Assembly: GCA_018064475.1 (NCBI GenBank)
Contig: JAGHVD010000060.1
Span: forward strand, 1 to 41,899
Direction of reading: 5' to 3'
Source of the DNA: Candidatus Scatonaster coprocaballi
GTDB lineage: Bacteria > Bacillota > Clostridia > Saccharofermentanales > Saccharofermentanaceae
DNA: 41,899 nucleotides
Part shown: in pieces, positions 9,552-17,724 of the stretch
Layout: every line of letters starts with the position of its first letter
Position numbering within the stretch: position 1 is the first letter of the stretch
Made by a program: the position numbers and the translations under genes
The notes under the pieces: model-generated
Seen by the model: the letters and a program-made list of their open reading frames with translations, nothing else
The model's database searches: none
What the model was told of the DNA's origin: nothing

Positions 9552-9711
9552 CAAAACTTGTGAGAGAAGGCGGGGGACTGGACGCGGACGACCTGAGGAA
9601 AAGTGATTGAAATTTTCGATAAAAATGCAAATCGCGCTTATATCATATTGATTTTGCAGGACAAAAAATCGTTCAATAAGCATACAGTTCTTTTACAAAG
9701 GAGGAATGAGC

Positions 9712-10509
9712 ATGATGGATCGTTTTCAGCGTGAAGTAATGAATCGAAGAATATGCCTTGAACGGGTGATTCGTTCGGCGGAGGACAAGCTTGGCAAAGC
9801 GCCACCAGGCTCGCTTCGTGTCGATGGAAGTAAGAAAGTTCCGGTATTTTATGTGCATGGTGATGATATGAAGAAGCGTGTCTATATTCCTCGGGACAAC
9901 ATGGAGTTGGTGGAGCGTCTTGCGCAGAAAGCATATATGCAAAGTGTGTGGGAGAAGGCCAACAAGGAATTACGAATCCTAAAGAAGTATGAGTGGTTTT
10001 TGCAGAATCAGCGGGCGGATCTTGTGTATGCTGATTTGAGAAAGGTGAGACAGGAACTTGTGACACCGTTGATAGTGGATAATGAGACGTATGCGAGGGC
10101 GTGGGAGCGGGAGAAGTATCCGACGAATCCCTTCCGTACAGAAGAGTTGAAGTACGAGACCAAACGTGGAGAGAAGGTGCGCTCAAAGAGCGAGACGTTT
10201 CAGGCAAACATCTATTATGAACTGGGAATTCCGTATCGGTATGAATGTGAGTTGAGACTTCGGAATGAACACATGTGTTATCCGGACTTTACACTTCTCG
10301 ATGTGCAGAATCGGCAGGTGATTTATCATGAGCATCTCGGGTTGATGGATAATAATGAGTATCGAGAGCGGGCTTTGCGGAAGATCCGTGAGTATGAGCG
10401 GAACGGGATTTATGTGGGGAAGAACCTGATCCTTACTTCGGAAACGGCGGAGTTCCCGTTCAATCCTGAGATGTTCCGGCGGCGCATGAAAGAGACGTTC
10501 CGTGTCTGA
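9712..10509 (+). CDS. orphan PD-(D/E)XK nuclease-like protein
   Basis: 265-residue cytosolic protein. Its N-terminal half (1-150) is highly charged and helical. The C-terminal half carries what looks like a PD-(D/E)XK core: SKSE with E161, then a Tyr/Arg-rich strand, then PDFTLLD with D192, then VIYHEHLG with E207. The closing GIYVGKNLILTSET is a typical last strand. Many restriction and repair nucleases share this core, but the usual Lys of the E-x-K motif is His here (EHL), so activity is uncertain. No methyltransferase or helicase lies beside it. The ATG at 9712 is chosen because AAGGAGG ends 7 nt upstream; the ATG at 9706 is too close. The gene ends 47 nt before the 63-bp hairpin array. 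Confidence 0.6.
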   Translation: MMDRFQREVMNRRICLERVIRSAEDKLGKAPPGSLRVDGSKKVPVFYVHGDDMKKRVYIPRDNMELVERLAQKAYMQSVWEKANKELRILKKYEWFLQNQRADLVYADLRKVRQELVTPLIVDNETYARAWEREKYPTNPFRTEELKYETKRGEKVRSKSETFQANIYYELGIPYRYECELRLRNEHMCYPDFTLLDVQNRQVIYHEHLGLMDNNEYRERALRKIREYERNGIYVGKNLILTSETAEFPFNPEMFRRRMKETFRV

Positions 10510-10556
10510 GTAGACTGGGCTTGGTGAAGACGTTGGGCAGACGAAGGGAAGGAGAG

Positions 10557-10968
10557 TACGACTATAATCGGGAACTTGCGAAAAAGTCGTAGTGTGGAGG
10601 ATGCTGAGTGGCGGAGATTTACGACTTTTCTAGAACAGTTGTAAAAAAGTCGTACTACAAGTTGCGACGGAGCGGGCTTCCGTACGACCAAAATTAAGAA
10701 ATCGTAAAAAAGTCGTACTAATGGAGGCACATAAAGAAAGCAAAGTGCGACTAAAATCGGGAACTTGCGAAAAAGTCGTAATGTGGAGGATGCTGAGCGG
10801 CGGAGATTTACGACTTTTCTAGAACAGTTGTAAAAAAGTCGTACTACAAGTGGCGACGAGGCGGGTTTTCGTACGACTTAAATTAAGAAATCATGAAAAA
10901 GTCGTAATGTTCGAGGTTGTGAGAGGTTTATTGGTACGACGTAATTCGAAATAACGTGAAAAGTCGTA
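10557..10968. repeat. array of seven 35-bp hairpin modules on an exact 63-bp period
   Basis: Modules start at 10557, 10620, 10683, 10746, 10809, 10872 and 10935, always 63 bp apart. Each is 35 bp (the last 34) and is bounded by TACGACT and AGTCGTA, a 7-bp inverted repeat, with a 20-21 nt centre ending in GAAAA or AAAAA. Single end-base changes occur in modules 3, 4 and 7. The 28-bp stretches between modules also repeat. Modules 1 and 4 are nearly identical, 2 and 5 are identical, 3 and 6 are similar, so the array also has a 189-bp higher-order period. It fills the space between two convergent genes. CRISPR is unlikely because the spacers repeat and there are no cas genes. Confidence 0.95.
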
Positions 10969-10990
10969 GTGCATGAATTTGTGATGAACC

Positions 10991-11962
10991 TTACACCACG
11001 ATACGGATGATGATGTTGACGGCGAGCTGGGCGAGAATATAGAAGATGAGATAACTGACGGCCAGCATGTTGAAGGTGGCGTTGTCACTGAGCGCCAATG
11101 TCTGTCGAATGGAGACGAAGTGGGCAATGCCCATGATGACCAGCGCGACAAACAGGAGTGTGAAGGAGCCACGAGTGCCAAATAGAATCGAGATGAAGAT
11201 GAGGATGTCTGCGAAGCACATGTAGATGGAGGAGATGGATACGGTATCCAGGGCCTTCAAGAAAGAGAGCTTGCGATTGGCAAGCCTTGAGATGACGGAG
11301 AAGCATCCGGCGAGAATGAGCACGCTGATCCATAGAATCAGGAACATGACTGCAAACGCTAGGATATGGTGAGAGGAGAACAGGTCGGTCTTTCCGAATA
11401 TCAGTGAGATCAGCATGCCCAGGAATGGAGAACTGGTGTGGGAAGTAACGAGTACCATGCTGGAAGTTAATGCGGCGAAAAGACTGTTCACCAGTAGGCA
11501 TTTGCCAACGGATACAACATGCGGACGGTTCTGTATAGTGGTCACCGGGTGCCAGATGTAGGCCATGACCGGATGAAGGAGTTTCGAGAAGGACGGGAAG
11601 GCAGACCGAACCTGGGTGATAAATGTCGAGAATGTGAATCTCGGCTTGGATTCGGAAGAACCCTGATTCCAGACCTGTTTGCCTTCCTTCTTCTTCTGTT
11701 CTTTCTCTGCTTTGCGAGCGGCTCTTTGTGCTTTCTTGTCGACAGGGTTGGATTCTTTACCAGCGGAAGATGAAGACGAAGCATCATGCGCGGTTGATGT
11801 GGAGGACGTAGAAGTTGCGCTTTGTTGCGAAGAGGTGGATTGTGACGCAGTGGTCTGCGTTGAAGAGGAGTTTCCTCCGCCGAATTTTACGCTTGAACCG
11901 CCGCGACAACTGCAACGTTGTCCCGGTTCTAGCTCTCGGCCACAATAAAAACAAGTCTTCAT
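10991..11962 (-). CDS. zinc-ribbon, Ser/Thr-linker, multi-pass membrane protein
   Basis: 323 residues in three parts. First comes a short N-terminal zinc ribbon (C4-x2-C7, then C17-x-C19). Next is a low-complexity Ser/Thr/Gln stretch (about 23-75) and a Lys/Arg-rich charged segment (KKAQRAARKAEKEQKKK). The C-terminal half has about five hydrophobic helices and resembles Yip1-type membrane domains. The whole resembles zinc-ribbon membrane proteins of unknown role that are common in Clostridia. The ATG at 11962 has GAGAGG about 9 nt upstream. It is convergent with the nuclease-like gene and ends 22 nt from the hairpin array. I do not assign a function. Confidence 0.65.
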   Translation of the reverse strand: MKTCFYCGRELEPGQRCSCRGGSSVKFGGGNSSSTQTTASQSTSSQQSATSTSSTSTAHDASSSSSAGKESNPVDKKAQRAARKAEKEQKKKEGKQVWNQGSSESKPRFTFSTFITQVRSAFPSFSKLLHPVMAYIWHPVTTIQNRPHVVSVGKCLLVNSLFAALTSSMVLVTSHTSSPFLGMLISLIFGKTDLFSSHHILAFAVMFLILWISVLILAGCFSVISRLANRKLSFLKALDTVSISSIYMCFADILIFISILFGTRGSFTLLFVALVIMGIAHFVSIRQTLALSDNATFNMLAVSYLIFYILAQLAVNIIIRIVV

Positions 11963-12100
11963 ATTGGTAAACCTCTCAAATGCCCCATATATCAGCCGTT
12001 GTCAAAACAGACATTTTGCCAGAAATCCGTGAAAAATACAATGCTTCCCAGAATAATTCCTCTTTAGTTGGAGATACAATCGGACAGACTTATTTTTCAT

Positions 12101-12129
12101 TTTACGGACTATGACACATTAGGTATAAT
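12101..12129 (+). promoter_or_regulatory. promoter of the PlsC-like gene
   Basis: TTTACG (12101-12106), 17 nt, TATAAT (12124-12129). The perfect -10 box lies about 100 nt before the ATG at 12232. The remainder of the 270-nt divergent region shows no other clear feature; a TTGACA on the minus strand near 12005 lacks a good -10. Confidence 0.65.
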
Positions 12130-12231
12130 ACTGAATAGATGTTATGAATTTGTGTCGGATTAAAGACTTTTTTACCAACACATACATTTTTCGAAGTATT
12201 TTCATCACTTGATCAGATAAAGGCGGCGTAC

Positions 12232-13605
12232 ATGCATACGAAGGAGAAAGACGAACTGGATAGAACACCAAAGTCCCGTGTTGAACGTTCATCTGACGGA
12301 CAGCCTGACTATGGACGCAAGCCTAGCTTCTTCTGGTACAAGATATTCGGAACCGGACTTCTCATCAACGCGACAAGATTATTCTTCCACGTGAAGATCA
12401 AGACAGATAAACGAATCAAGAATCTCGATGGCCCACTGGTTCTGGTTGGCAACCATCCTTCCTTTATTGATCCCATCATCATGGGTACAACTGTGTATGG
12501 ACGACCGATCAACTTCGTGGCGGGGGCGTTCTTGTTCCGCAACAAAATCATCAGCCATGTGTTGACCAAAGGCGGATGCATTCCCAAGGCGCAGTATCGT
12601 AACGACCTGCGGACTGTGCGTGCAATGTTCAAAGTAATGAACCGCGGCGGGGTGCTGGGCATTTTCCCAGAGGCTACACGACTCGTAGATGGACACTCGA
12701 TTCCTTTCGATTCTGGACTGGCGACGCTTGTCAAACGAAGTGGTGCGAACATAGCTTTCCTTCAGACCCATGGTGCGTACATGACGTGGCCGAGATGGAC
12801 GGAGAGCGGATGGAGACGCGGACGGATCACGGCGGAATATGTACGTGTCATGACGAAAGAAGAAATCGCAAATATGTCCGTACAGGAATTGCAGGATGAG
12901 ATGCAACGGACCATGGTCTACGATGAGTACGCCTATTTCCGTGAGCACCCACAGGTCTTCCGCTCCAAGAAGCCCGCGGCGGGTGCCCAGAATGTAGCGT
13001 GCATCTGCCCGAAGTGTGAAGGGATGAATACGATACACTCGGATGGACATGATTTGACGTGCGAGTCATGTGGCAACCACGTGAAGATGACCCCATACGG
13101 TTTCTTCGAAGCGGCGACAGAGAAAGATCGATGCTTCGAAGATCTACACCAGTGGAATGAATGGGAGCAGGGAATTTTTGAACGCGAAGTTTCACGTCCT
13201 GGATATATGTTGGAAGAACCGGTTGTCGTGCATCATGCACTGGGCGAGTATGACCATGCGAAGACCGGTAGTGGGAAAATCACGATTCGCGATGGTTATC
13301 TGACTTTCGAAGGGAAGCTATGCAAGCCGGAGGAAGGCATCATCTACAAGAAGGGAAAACCGATCCGTGCACATCGGAATCGTGATATTGCGGCGGTGGC
13401 CCAGCCGGTTACCAAGTCATATAACACGAGGAAACTGAAAGGCGTGGTGTACGATCTGGGTGAGAAACTTGAGCTTTACGATTCGGATGGGCAGGTCATC
13501 TACCTCTACCCCGAGCATCCGCAACGCATCCATGAAATCTGTAGTGTGCTGTCTGCGATGCGTAAACTCGAAATAGGCAACGCCGACACAACGACACCAG
13601 ATTAA
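12232..13605 (+). CDS. PlsC-family acyltransferase with C-terminal zinc ribbon
   Basis: 457 residues. The N-terminal half (about 35-240) is a 1-acylglycerol-3-phosphate acyltransferase domain: the catalytic HX4D motif is NHPSFID (H75, D80) and the phosphate-binding motif is FPEATR (145-150, usually FPEGTR). Such enzymes add the second acyl chain to make phosphatidic acid at the membrane. The rest is unusual: a four-Cys zinc ribbon (CPKC at 259-262 and CESC at 277-280), then about 170 residues of beta-rich sequence unlike any domain I recognise. PlsC proteins are normally about 200-250 residues. The ATG at 12232 has AAAGGCGG upstream. It stands alone between divergent and convergent neighbours. 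Acyl transfer is likely; the substrate is uncertain because of the fusion. Confidence 0.8.
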   Translation: MHTKEKDELDRTPKSRVERSSDGQPDYGRKPSFFWYKIFGTGLLINATRLFFHVKIKTDKRIKNLDGPLVLVGNHPSFIDPIIMGTTVYGRPINFVAGAFLFRNKIISHVLTKGGCIPKAQYRNDLRTVRAMFKVMNRGGVLGIFPEATRLVDGHSIPFDSGLATLVKRSGANIAFLQTHGAYMTWPRWTESGWRRGRITAEYVRVMTKEEIANMSVQELQDEMQRTMVYDEYAYFREHPQVFRSKKPAAGAQNVACICPKCEGMNTIHSDGHDLTCESCGNHVKMTPYGFFEAATEKDRCFEDLHQWNEWEQGIFEREVSRPGYMLEEPVVVHHALGEYDHAKTGSGKITIRDGYLTFEGKLCKPEEGIIYKKGKPIRAHRNRDIAAVAQPVTKSYNTRKLKGVVYDLGEKLELYDSDGQVIYLYPEHPQRIHEICSVLSAMRKLEIGNADTTTPD

Positions 13606-13642
13606 GTGATTCACTTTGGATTTGCCGGATAGTGCGTGGAAT

Positions 13643-14656
13643 CTACAGGAATCGATCCATCAATTCTTCTAAGATACAGTCAACATTCTCGTCTGAATAT
13701 TCGATTTCCGATGAGAACATCCGGACAAGTTCAATCTGATCCGCCAGAGTGAAGGTTGAAGCCTCGTGATAGTGCGCGGCCCCCATCCATTCAATAATTG
13801 AGACGGCAAGAACCCCAAACAGAACACGAGCCGTCATCTCATCCGGCGCGGTGTTGAGATGTCGGAAAAGAAAGTATTCGAGAAGATGAATGTATTCTTC
13901 CGTTCGACCTTGATCATGCATGTAATGCCGGAATGCGAAGAGGACATCATCCGAGTTTTCATTATCCGATGCCTGGTTGGTCGAAGCACCTGACTGGATG
14001 AGCCGTGTCAGTTCATCGTCCCAAGTTGGATCGAGACGTTCCAGTGTCAGTAGGAAAGTTCCCCATTCAGCCGGATCGAACGTGGGCATGGGAACATCGA
14101 TGGCGTCACAGATCTGGTTTACGCGCAGGGTCCAGTCGGCGCGCGTGTTCGCTAGGATCTGAAAGAGCATATTGCGGAAAGCGAAGAATTGCGACTCTTC
14201 CTGGGTGACCACTTCCGATGAGGTCACCGGTTCCAGAGGAATGAGCTGAAAGGGTGACTGCTGGGTGAGAACGATCCGCGCGGCTTCTTCACAACAGAGA
14301 CCGAGACCGAGTTCTACGCGGTCGGAATAGAAGTTGCGGAAACGTGGATGGTCACGGCAGATGTTGCAAAGTGAATCTTCGCCAAGATTGAGGATCAGTT
14401 CACAGAGATTTCTCTCATTGAGAAAAGGACATCGCTCGGCTTCGCCTTCGAGCATGAAGTGCGAAGTGGGACCATCTTCTGTGTCTTCGGTAGCAATGCA
14501 TTGGGCCAGCTTCTTACCGAGCGGACCTTCGACCTGCTGATATCGTTTCAGCGCCGCTTCGTCTACATCAATCTCCCAGCCGATGCAACAGCTGTGACGG
14601 CATCGGTCGGCGATGCAGTGAAATTGAGGATAGAAATCAGGAACGAATACGGACAT
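13643..14656 (-). CDS. FliB-like Cys-rich protein (flagellin lysine-N-methylase family)
   Basis: 337 residues. The N-terminal third is rich in Cys in the pattern of the FliB/YkgJ group: C14, C19, C23, C24 (ADRCRHSCCIGWEIDV), then C76, C85, C97, C100 (LCNICRDHPRF) and C121, C122. These probably bind an iron-sulfur cluster. FliB methylates lysines of flagellin in enterobacteria, and homologues in Clostridia are usually annotated the same way without proof. No flagellar gene is in the window, so the target may differ. The C-terminal two thirds are helical. The ATG at 14656 has AAGGTGG upstream. The gene is convergent with the PlsC-like gene, with 37 nt between them and no strong terminator. Confidence 0.75.
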   Translation of the reverse strand: MSVFVPDFYPQFHCIADRCRHSCCIGWEIDVDEAALKRYQQVEGPLGKKLAQCIATEDTEDGPTSHFMLEGEAERCPFLNERNLCELILNLGEDSLCNICRDHPRFRNFYSDRVELGLGLCCEEAARIVLTQQSPFQLIPLEPVTSSEVVTQEESQFFAFRNMLFQILANTRADWTLRVNQICDAIDVPMPTFDPAEWGTFLLTLERLDPTWDDELTRLIQSGASTNQASDNENSDDVLFAFRHYMHDQGRTEEYIHLLEYFLFRHLNTAPDEMTARVLFGVLAVSIIEWMGAAHYHEASTFTLADQIELVRMFSSEIEYSDENVDCILEELMDRFL

Positions 14657-14782
14657 GGAGCCACCTTACAAGTTTTTCTCCATTATACACTTTCACATGG
14701 AAAAACGAATGGAGACGGCGACCGGGATACGATTCACCACGCGTCCAAGATATTTCGCTCCTTACTAAATAGAAAAATGAAA

Positions 14783-14811
14783 TTGAAACACAGCGGATTT
14801 GTTTGTATAAT
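14783..14811 (+). promoter_or_regulatory. promoter of the pgk-tpiA fusion gene
   Basis: TTGAAA (14783-14788), 17 nt, TATAAT (14806-14811), 47 nt before the ATG. A strong vegetative promoter, as expected for a glycolytic gene. Confidence 0.75.
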
Positions 14812-14858
14812 AGTAAGGCTTGGAAAACAAGTAATTTTGCTCAAGGAGTGTGAACACT

Positions 14859-16811
14859 ATGGCTATGGTTCAGAAGAAGAATGTCGAAGACTTAAACGTT
14901 TCCGGCAAAAGAGTAATTGTTCGCGTGGACTTCAACGTACCGCTCGACAAGAAAACAGGTGAAATTACAGACGATAAGAGAATCAAGGGAGCTCTCCCGA
15001 CGATTAAGTATCTCGTAGATAATAATGCGAAGGTTATCCTCGTTTCCCACTTGGGTCGTCCGAAGAATGGACCAGAAGCTGCTTTCTCCATGAAGCCGGC
15101 TGCTGACCGTCTCGCTGAGCTCATTGGTAAGCCGGTAACACTGGCTGCTGATGTCATCGGTGAAGATGCAAAGGCTAAGGCTGCTGCCCTCAAGGAAGGC
15201 GAGATCCTGATGCTGGAGAATGTTCGCTTCCACAAAGAAGAGACAAAGAATGATCCGAAGTTCGCAGCTGAGCTTGCTTCCATGGCTGACCTCTATGTCA
15301 ACGATGCTTTCGGTACAGCTCACCGTGCACATGCTTCTACAGCTGGTCTTGCAAACTTCCTGCCGTCTGCTTCCGGTTACCTGATCGAGAAAGAGATCAA
15401 GTTCATCGGTGGTGCACTGGCAGATCCGAAGCGTCCGTTCGTTGCAATCCTCGGCGGTGCTAAGGTTTCCGATAAGATCGGCGTAATCACAAACTTGATG
15501 GATAAGGCGGATACGATCATCATCGGTGGTGGTATGGCTTACACATTTATCGCTGCACAGGGCGGTTCCATCGGTAACTCCCTCTTCGAGGCTGATAAAG
15601 TAGATCTGGCAAAAGAACTCCTCGCTAAGGCTGCTGAGAAGGGCGTAAAGCTCCTCCTGCCTGAGGATACAGTTGTTGCTGACAACTTCGCTGCTGATGC
15701 AAACAGCCAGGTTGTTCCGACAATGGAGATCCCGGACGGTTGGGAAGGTCTGGATATCGGACCGAAGACCATCGAGAAGTTCTCTGCAGAGATCAAGGCT
15801 GCAAAGACCATCATCTGGAACGGTCCTGCAGGCGTATTCGAGTTCGAGAAGTTCGCTGTTGGTACAAAGGCTTTGGCTCAGGCTATTGCTGAGGCAGATG
15901 CAATCTCCATCATCGGTGGTGGTGACTCCGCAGCTGCTATTGAGAAGCTCGGCTTCGCAGATAAGGTTACACACATCTCCACAGGTGGTGGTGCTTCCCT
16001 CGAGTTCATCGAAGGTAAGGTTCTCCCAGGTATCGATTGCCTGAACGATAAGGAAATCGGCAGAACATTTGCTGCTGGTAACTGGAAGATGAACTGCGGT
16101 ATCCCGGCAGATGCAGTAAAACTCATCGAAGAACTGAAGCCGCTCGTAAAGGACGCTACAGCAAAGATCGCTCTCGGCGTTCCGGCTACTGCTCTCGCTG
16201 CTGCTGTTGAAGCAACTGCTTACACAAACATCAAGATCGCTGCTCAGAACTGCCACTTCGAAGAGAAGGGTGCTTTTACCGGCGAGATTTCTCCACTCTG
16301 GCTCGCTAAGATGGGCGTAACATACTGCATCATCGGTCACTCCGAGCGTCGTGAGTACAACGCTGAGACAGACGAGACAGTCAACAAGAAGGCTCTGGCT
16401 CTTCTGAAGTACGGCGTGAAGCCGATCATCTGCTGCGGTGAGTCCCTGGCTCAGCGTGAAGCAGGCGAGACATTCGACTGGATCAAGAGCCAGATCGTTG
16501 GCGCTTTCAAGGATATCCCGGCTGACAAGCTCTGCCAGATCACGATCGCTTACGAGCCAATCTGGGCAATCGGCACAGGCAAGACCGCGACCGACGAGCA
16601 GGCTGAGGAAGTTTGCGCATTCATCCGTGGCGTTATCGCTGAGCTCTACTGCGACAAGTGCGCTGCTGCAATGACCATCCAGTATGGTGGATCCTGCAAC
16701 GCAAAGAATGCAGAAGGCCTCTTCGCTCAGAAGGACATCAACGGCGGTCTCGTTGGTGGTGCATCCCTCAAGGCTCCGGACTTCGCAGTTATCTGCAACG
16801 CGGGTAAGTAA
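14859..16811 (+). CDS. pgk-tpiA: phosphoglycerate kinase / triosephosphate isomerase fusion
   Basis: 650-residue bifunctional glycolytic protein. Residues 1 to about 396 are phosphoglycerate kinase (1,3-bisphosphoglycerate + ADP to 3-phosphoglycerate + ATP): [29 protein letters not shown] and the C-terminal GGGDSAAA and [10 protein letters not shown] are present. Residues from about 402 are a complete triosephosphate isomerase: AGNWKMN (catalytic Lys), GHSERR (catalytic His), [15 protein letters not shown] (catalytic Glu and loop 6) and YGGSC. The junction is direct ([17 protein letters not shown]) with hardly any linker. The same fusion is known from Thermotoga. It is one uninterrupted frame here. 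The ATG at 14859 is 10 nt after AAGGAG; the GTG at 14850 overlaps the spacing. It has its own promoter and terminator, and gapdh is not adjacent. Confidence 0.96.
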   Translation: MAMVQKKNVEDLNVSGKRVIVRVDFNVPLDKKTGEITDDKRIKGALPTIKYLVDNNAKVILVSHLGRPKNGPEAAFSMKPAADRLAELIGKPVTLAADVIGEDAKAKAAALKEGEILMLENVRFHKEETKNDPKFAAELASMADLYVNDAFGTAHRAHASTAGLANFLPSASGYLIEKEIKFIGGALADPKRPFVAILGGAKVSDKIGVITNLMDKADTIIIGGGMAYTFIAAQGGSIGNSLFEADKVDLAKELLAKAAEKGVKLLLPEDTVVADNFAADANSQVVPTMEIPDGWEGLDIGPKTIEKFSAEIKAAKTIIWNGPAGVFEFEKFAVGTKALAQAIAEADAISIIGGGDSAAAIEKLGFADKVTHISTGGGASLEFIEGKVLPGIDCLNDKEIGRTFAAGNWKMNCGIPADAVKLIEELKPLVKDATAKIALGVPATALAAAVEATAYTNIKIAAQNCHFEEKGAFTGEISPLWLAKMGVTYCIIGHSERREYNAETDETVNKKALALLKYGVKPIICCGESLAQREAGETFDWIKSQIVGAFKDIPADKLCQITIAYEPIWAIGTGKTATDEQAEEVCAFIRGVIAELYCDKCAAAMTIQYGGSCNAKNAEGLFAQKDINGGLVGGASLKAPDFAVICNAGK

Positions 16812-16853
16812 TTCTTCCCAACAGGAACCTGAACGTAAATCAGTAAGTCAAGA

Positions 16854-16896
16854 GGATGTCCAAGAAGTGAATCAATCACTTCGCGGACATCCTTTT
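16854..16896 (+). terminator. terminator of pgk-tpiA
   Basis: GGATGTCC (16854-16861) pairs with GGACATCC (16885-16892), then TTTT. Inside is a second perfect helix, GAAGTGA (16864-16870) with TCACTTC (16876-16882). The inner helix matches the one after the YugP-like gene. Confidence 0.85.
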
Positions 16897-17012
16897 ACAT
16901 ACCTAGAAGAAAAATCGAATCTTTAGTTTTTTCTTTAATATTTCTTAATCATAATTTGACTACTAGCATGTATTCTATAACTATAGAATTCTCAGTCTGG
17001 GAGGGGTTGGAC

Positions 17013-17690
17013 ATGGGTGATACGTTTTCAAATCCAATGAAGAAAATTTCTATTATTCTCTTCGTGGTGAATCTATTGTTGGTGATTTATCTAATTGGCT
17101 TGCCGGAATCCTACACAAACGCTGAGGAATTCCATGAGATCAGAGCGTATCCGACCCTATACACACCGAGAACAGACATGACTGTGAAGGATACGCAGGG
17201 GAAAGACGTATTGTTGACGTCGTCTTCCGCACTGACCCGCGTTGACGAAGTGGATATGTCTTTAGAATCACACCACACAGGTGAACCGATACCAGATTGT
17301 ATGGTATGCGTATATTCGTACGAGGATGCTGTCGTAAGCGTGAACTTGAATATGTCTAGCAGGGAATTGGCAGATGAAACGAGATTCCAGCGCCGTGAGG
17401 ACTTGGAGGAAATCACAAGGAGAAATGTACGCGCTAGGGAAGATGAGGAGTTTGACACATACATGCTCCATGCGAGACTGTGGTTCCTGTTTCCCCAGGA
17501 GCAATCAGTGTATTTCTTCAAGTTTCTTGGCCTTGCTCTCGTTATCATGCTAAGCTTCGATTTTATCATCGCGTGGCTTTTCTTCCGAAAAAAAGCCTAT
17601 GTAAAGATGAATGTCTTGTTTGCAATTCTGATTCTGTGCAAGGTTGCATTGATGATTCAAAGACTCGCATTTCCTTCATTCTGCTTGTAA
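17013..17690 (+). CDS. membrane protein of unknown function (paralogue of next gene)
   Basis: 225 residues. There is one membrane helix near the N-terminus (about 11-32, ISIILFVVNLLLVIYLIGL), an extracytoplasmic region of about 125 residues, then two membrane helices near the C-terminus (FFKFLGLALVIMLSFDFIIAWLF and MNVLFAILILCKVALMI; give or take a few residues). It shares with the next gene the order of parts and the blocks TLYTPRTDMTVKDTQGKDV and SRELADETRF. The ATG at 17013 has GGGAGGGG 8 nt upstream; the upstream extension of the frame has no binding site. It lies 34 nt before its paralogue, so they are probably co-transcribed. No known family recognised. Confidence 0.65.
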   Translation: MGDTFSNPMKKISIILFVVNLLLVIYLIGLPESYTNAEEFHEIRAYPTLYTPRTDMTVKDTQGKDVLLTSSSALTRVDEVDMSLESHHTGEPIPDCMVCVYSYEDAVVSVNLNMSSRELADETRFQRREDLEEITRRNVRAREDEEFDTYMLHARLWFLFPQEQSVYFFKFLGLALVIMLSFDFIIAWLFFRKKAYVKMNVLFAILILCKVALMIQRLAFPSFCL

Positions 17691-17724
17691 TGAGCGTACT
17701 TTCGTTTCTCAAGGAGGCTTGGAT

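Noticed and set aside
9486-9683. 66-codon N-terminal extension of the PstS-like gene
   Set aside because: The extension covers the promoter at 9523-9551 and would place the signal peptide and lipobox inside the protein.
10410-10875. A minus-strand open frame of about 460 nt across the array with 21-residue repeats
   Set aside because: 63 is divisible by three, so one open repeat keeps the frame open. There is no ribosome binding site, the start would be a GTG, the composition is odd, and it overlaps the end of the nuclease-like gene in antisense.
10557-10968. The hairpin array as a CRISPR array (35-bp repeats, 28-bp spacers)
   Set aside because: The dimensions fit, but spacers 1 and 4, and 2 and 5, are nearly the same, module centres vary in step with them, and no cas gene is present. 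It is a tandem repeat with a 189-bp higher-order unit.
13596-13620. AAGTGATTCACTT at the end of the PlsC-like gene as another member of the terminator family
   Set aside because: The dyad has no room for a loop, no outer stem and no T-tract.
14892-16340. 482-codon antisense open frame inside pgk-tpiA
   Set aside because: Result of the strong codon bias of a highly expressed gene; the protein text is low-complexity and no start signal is present.
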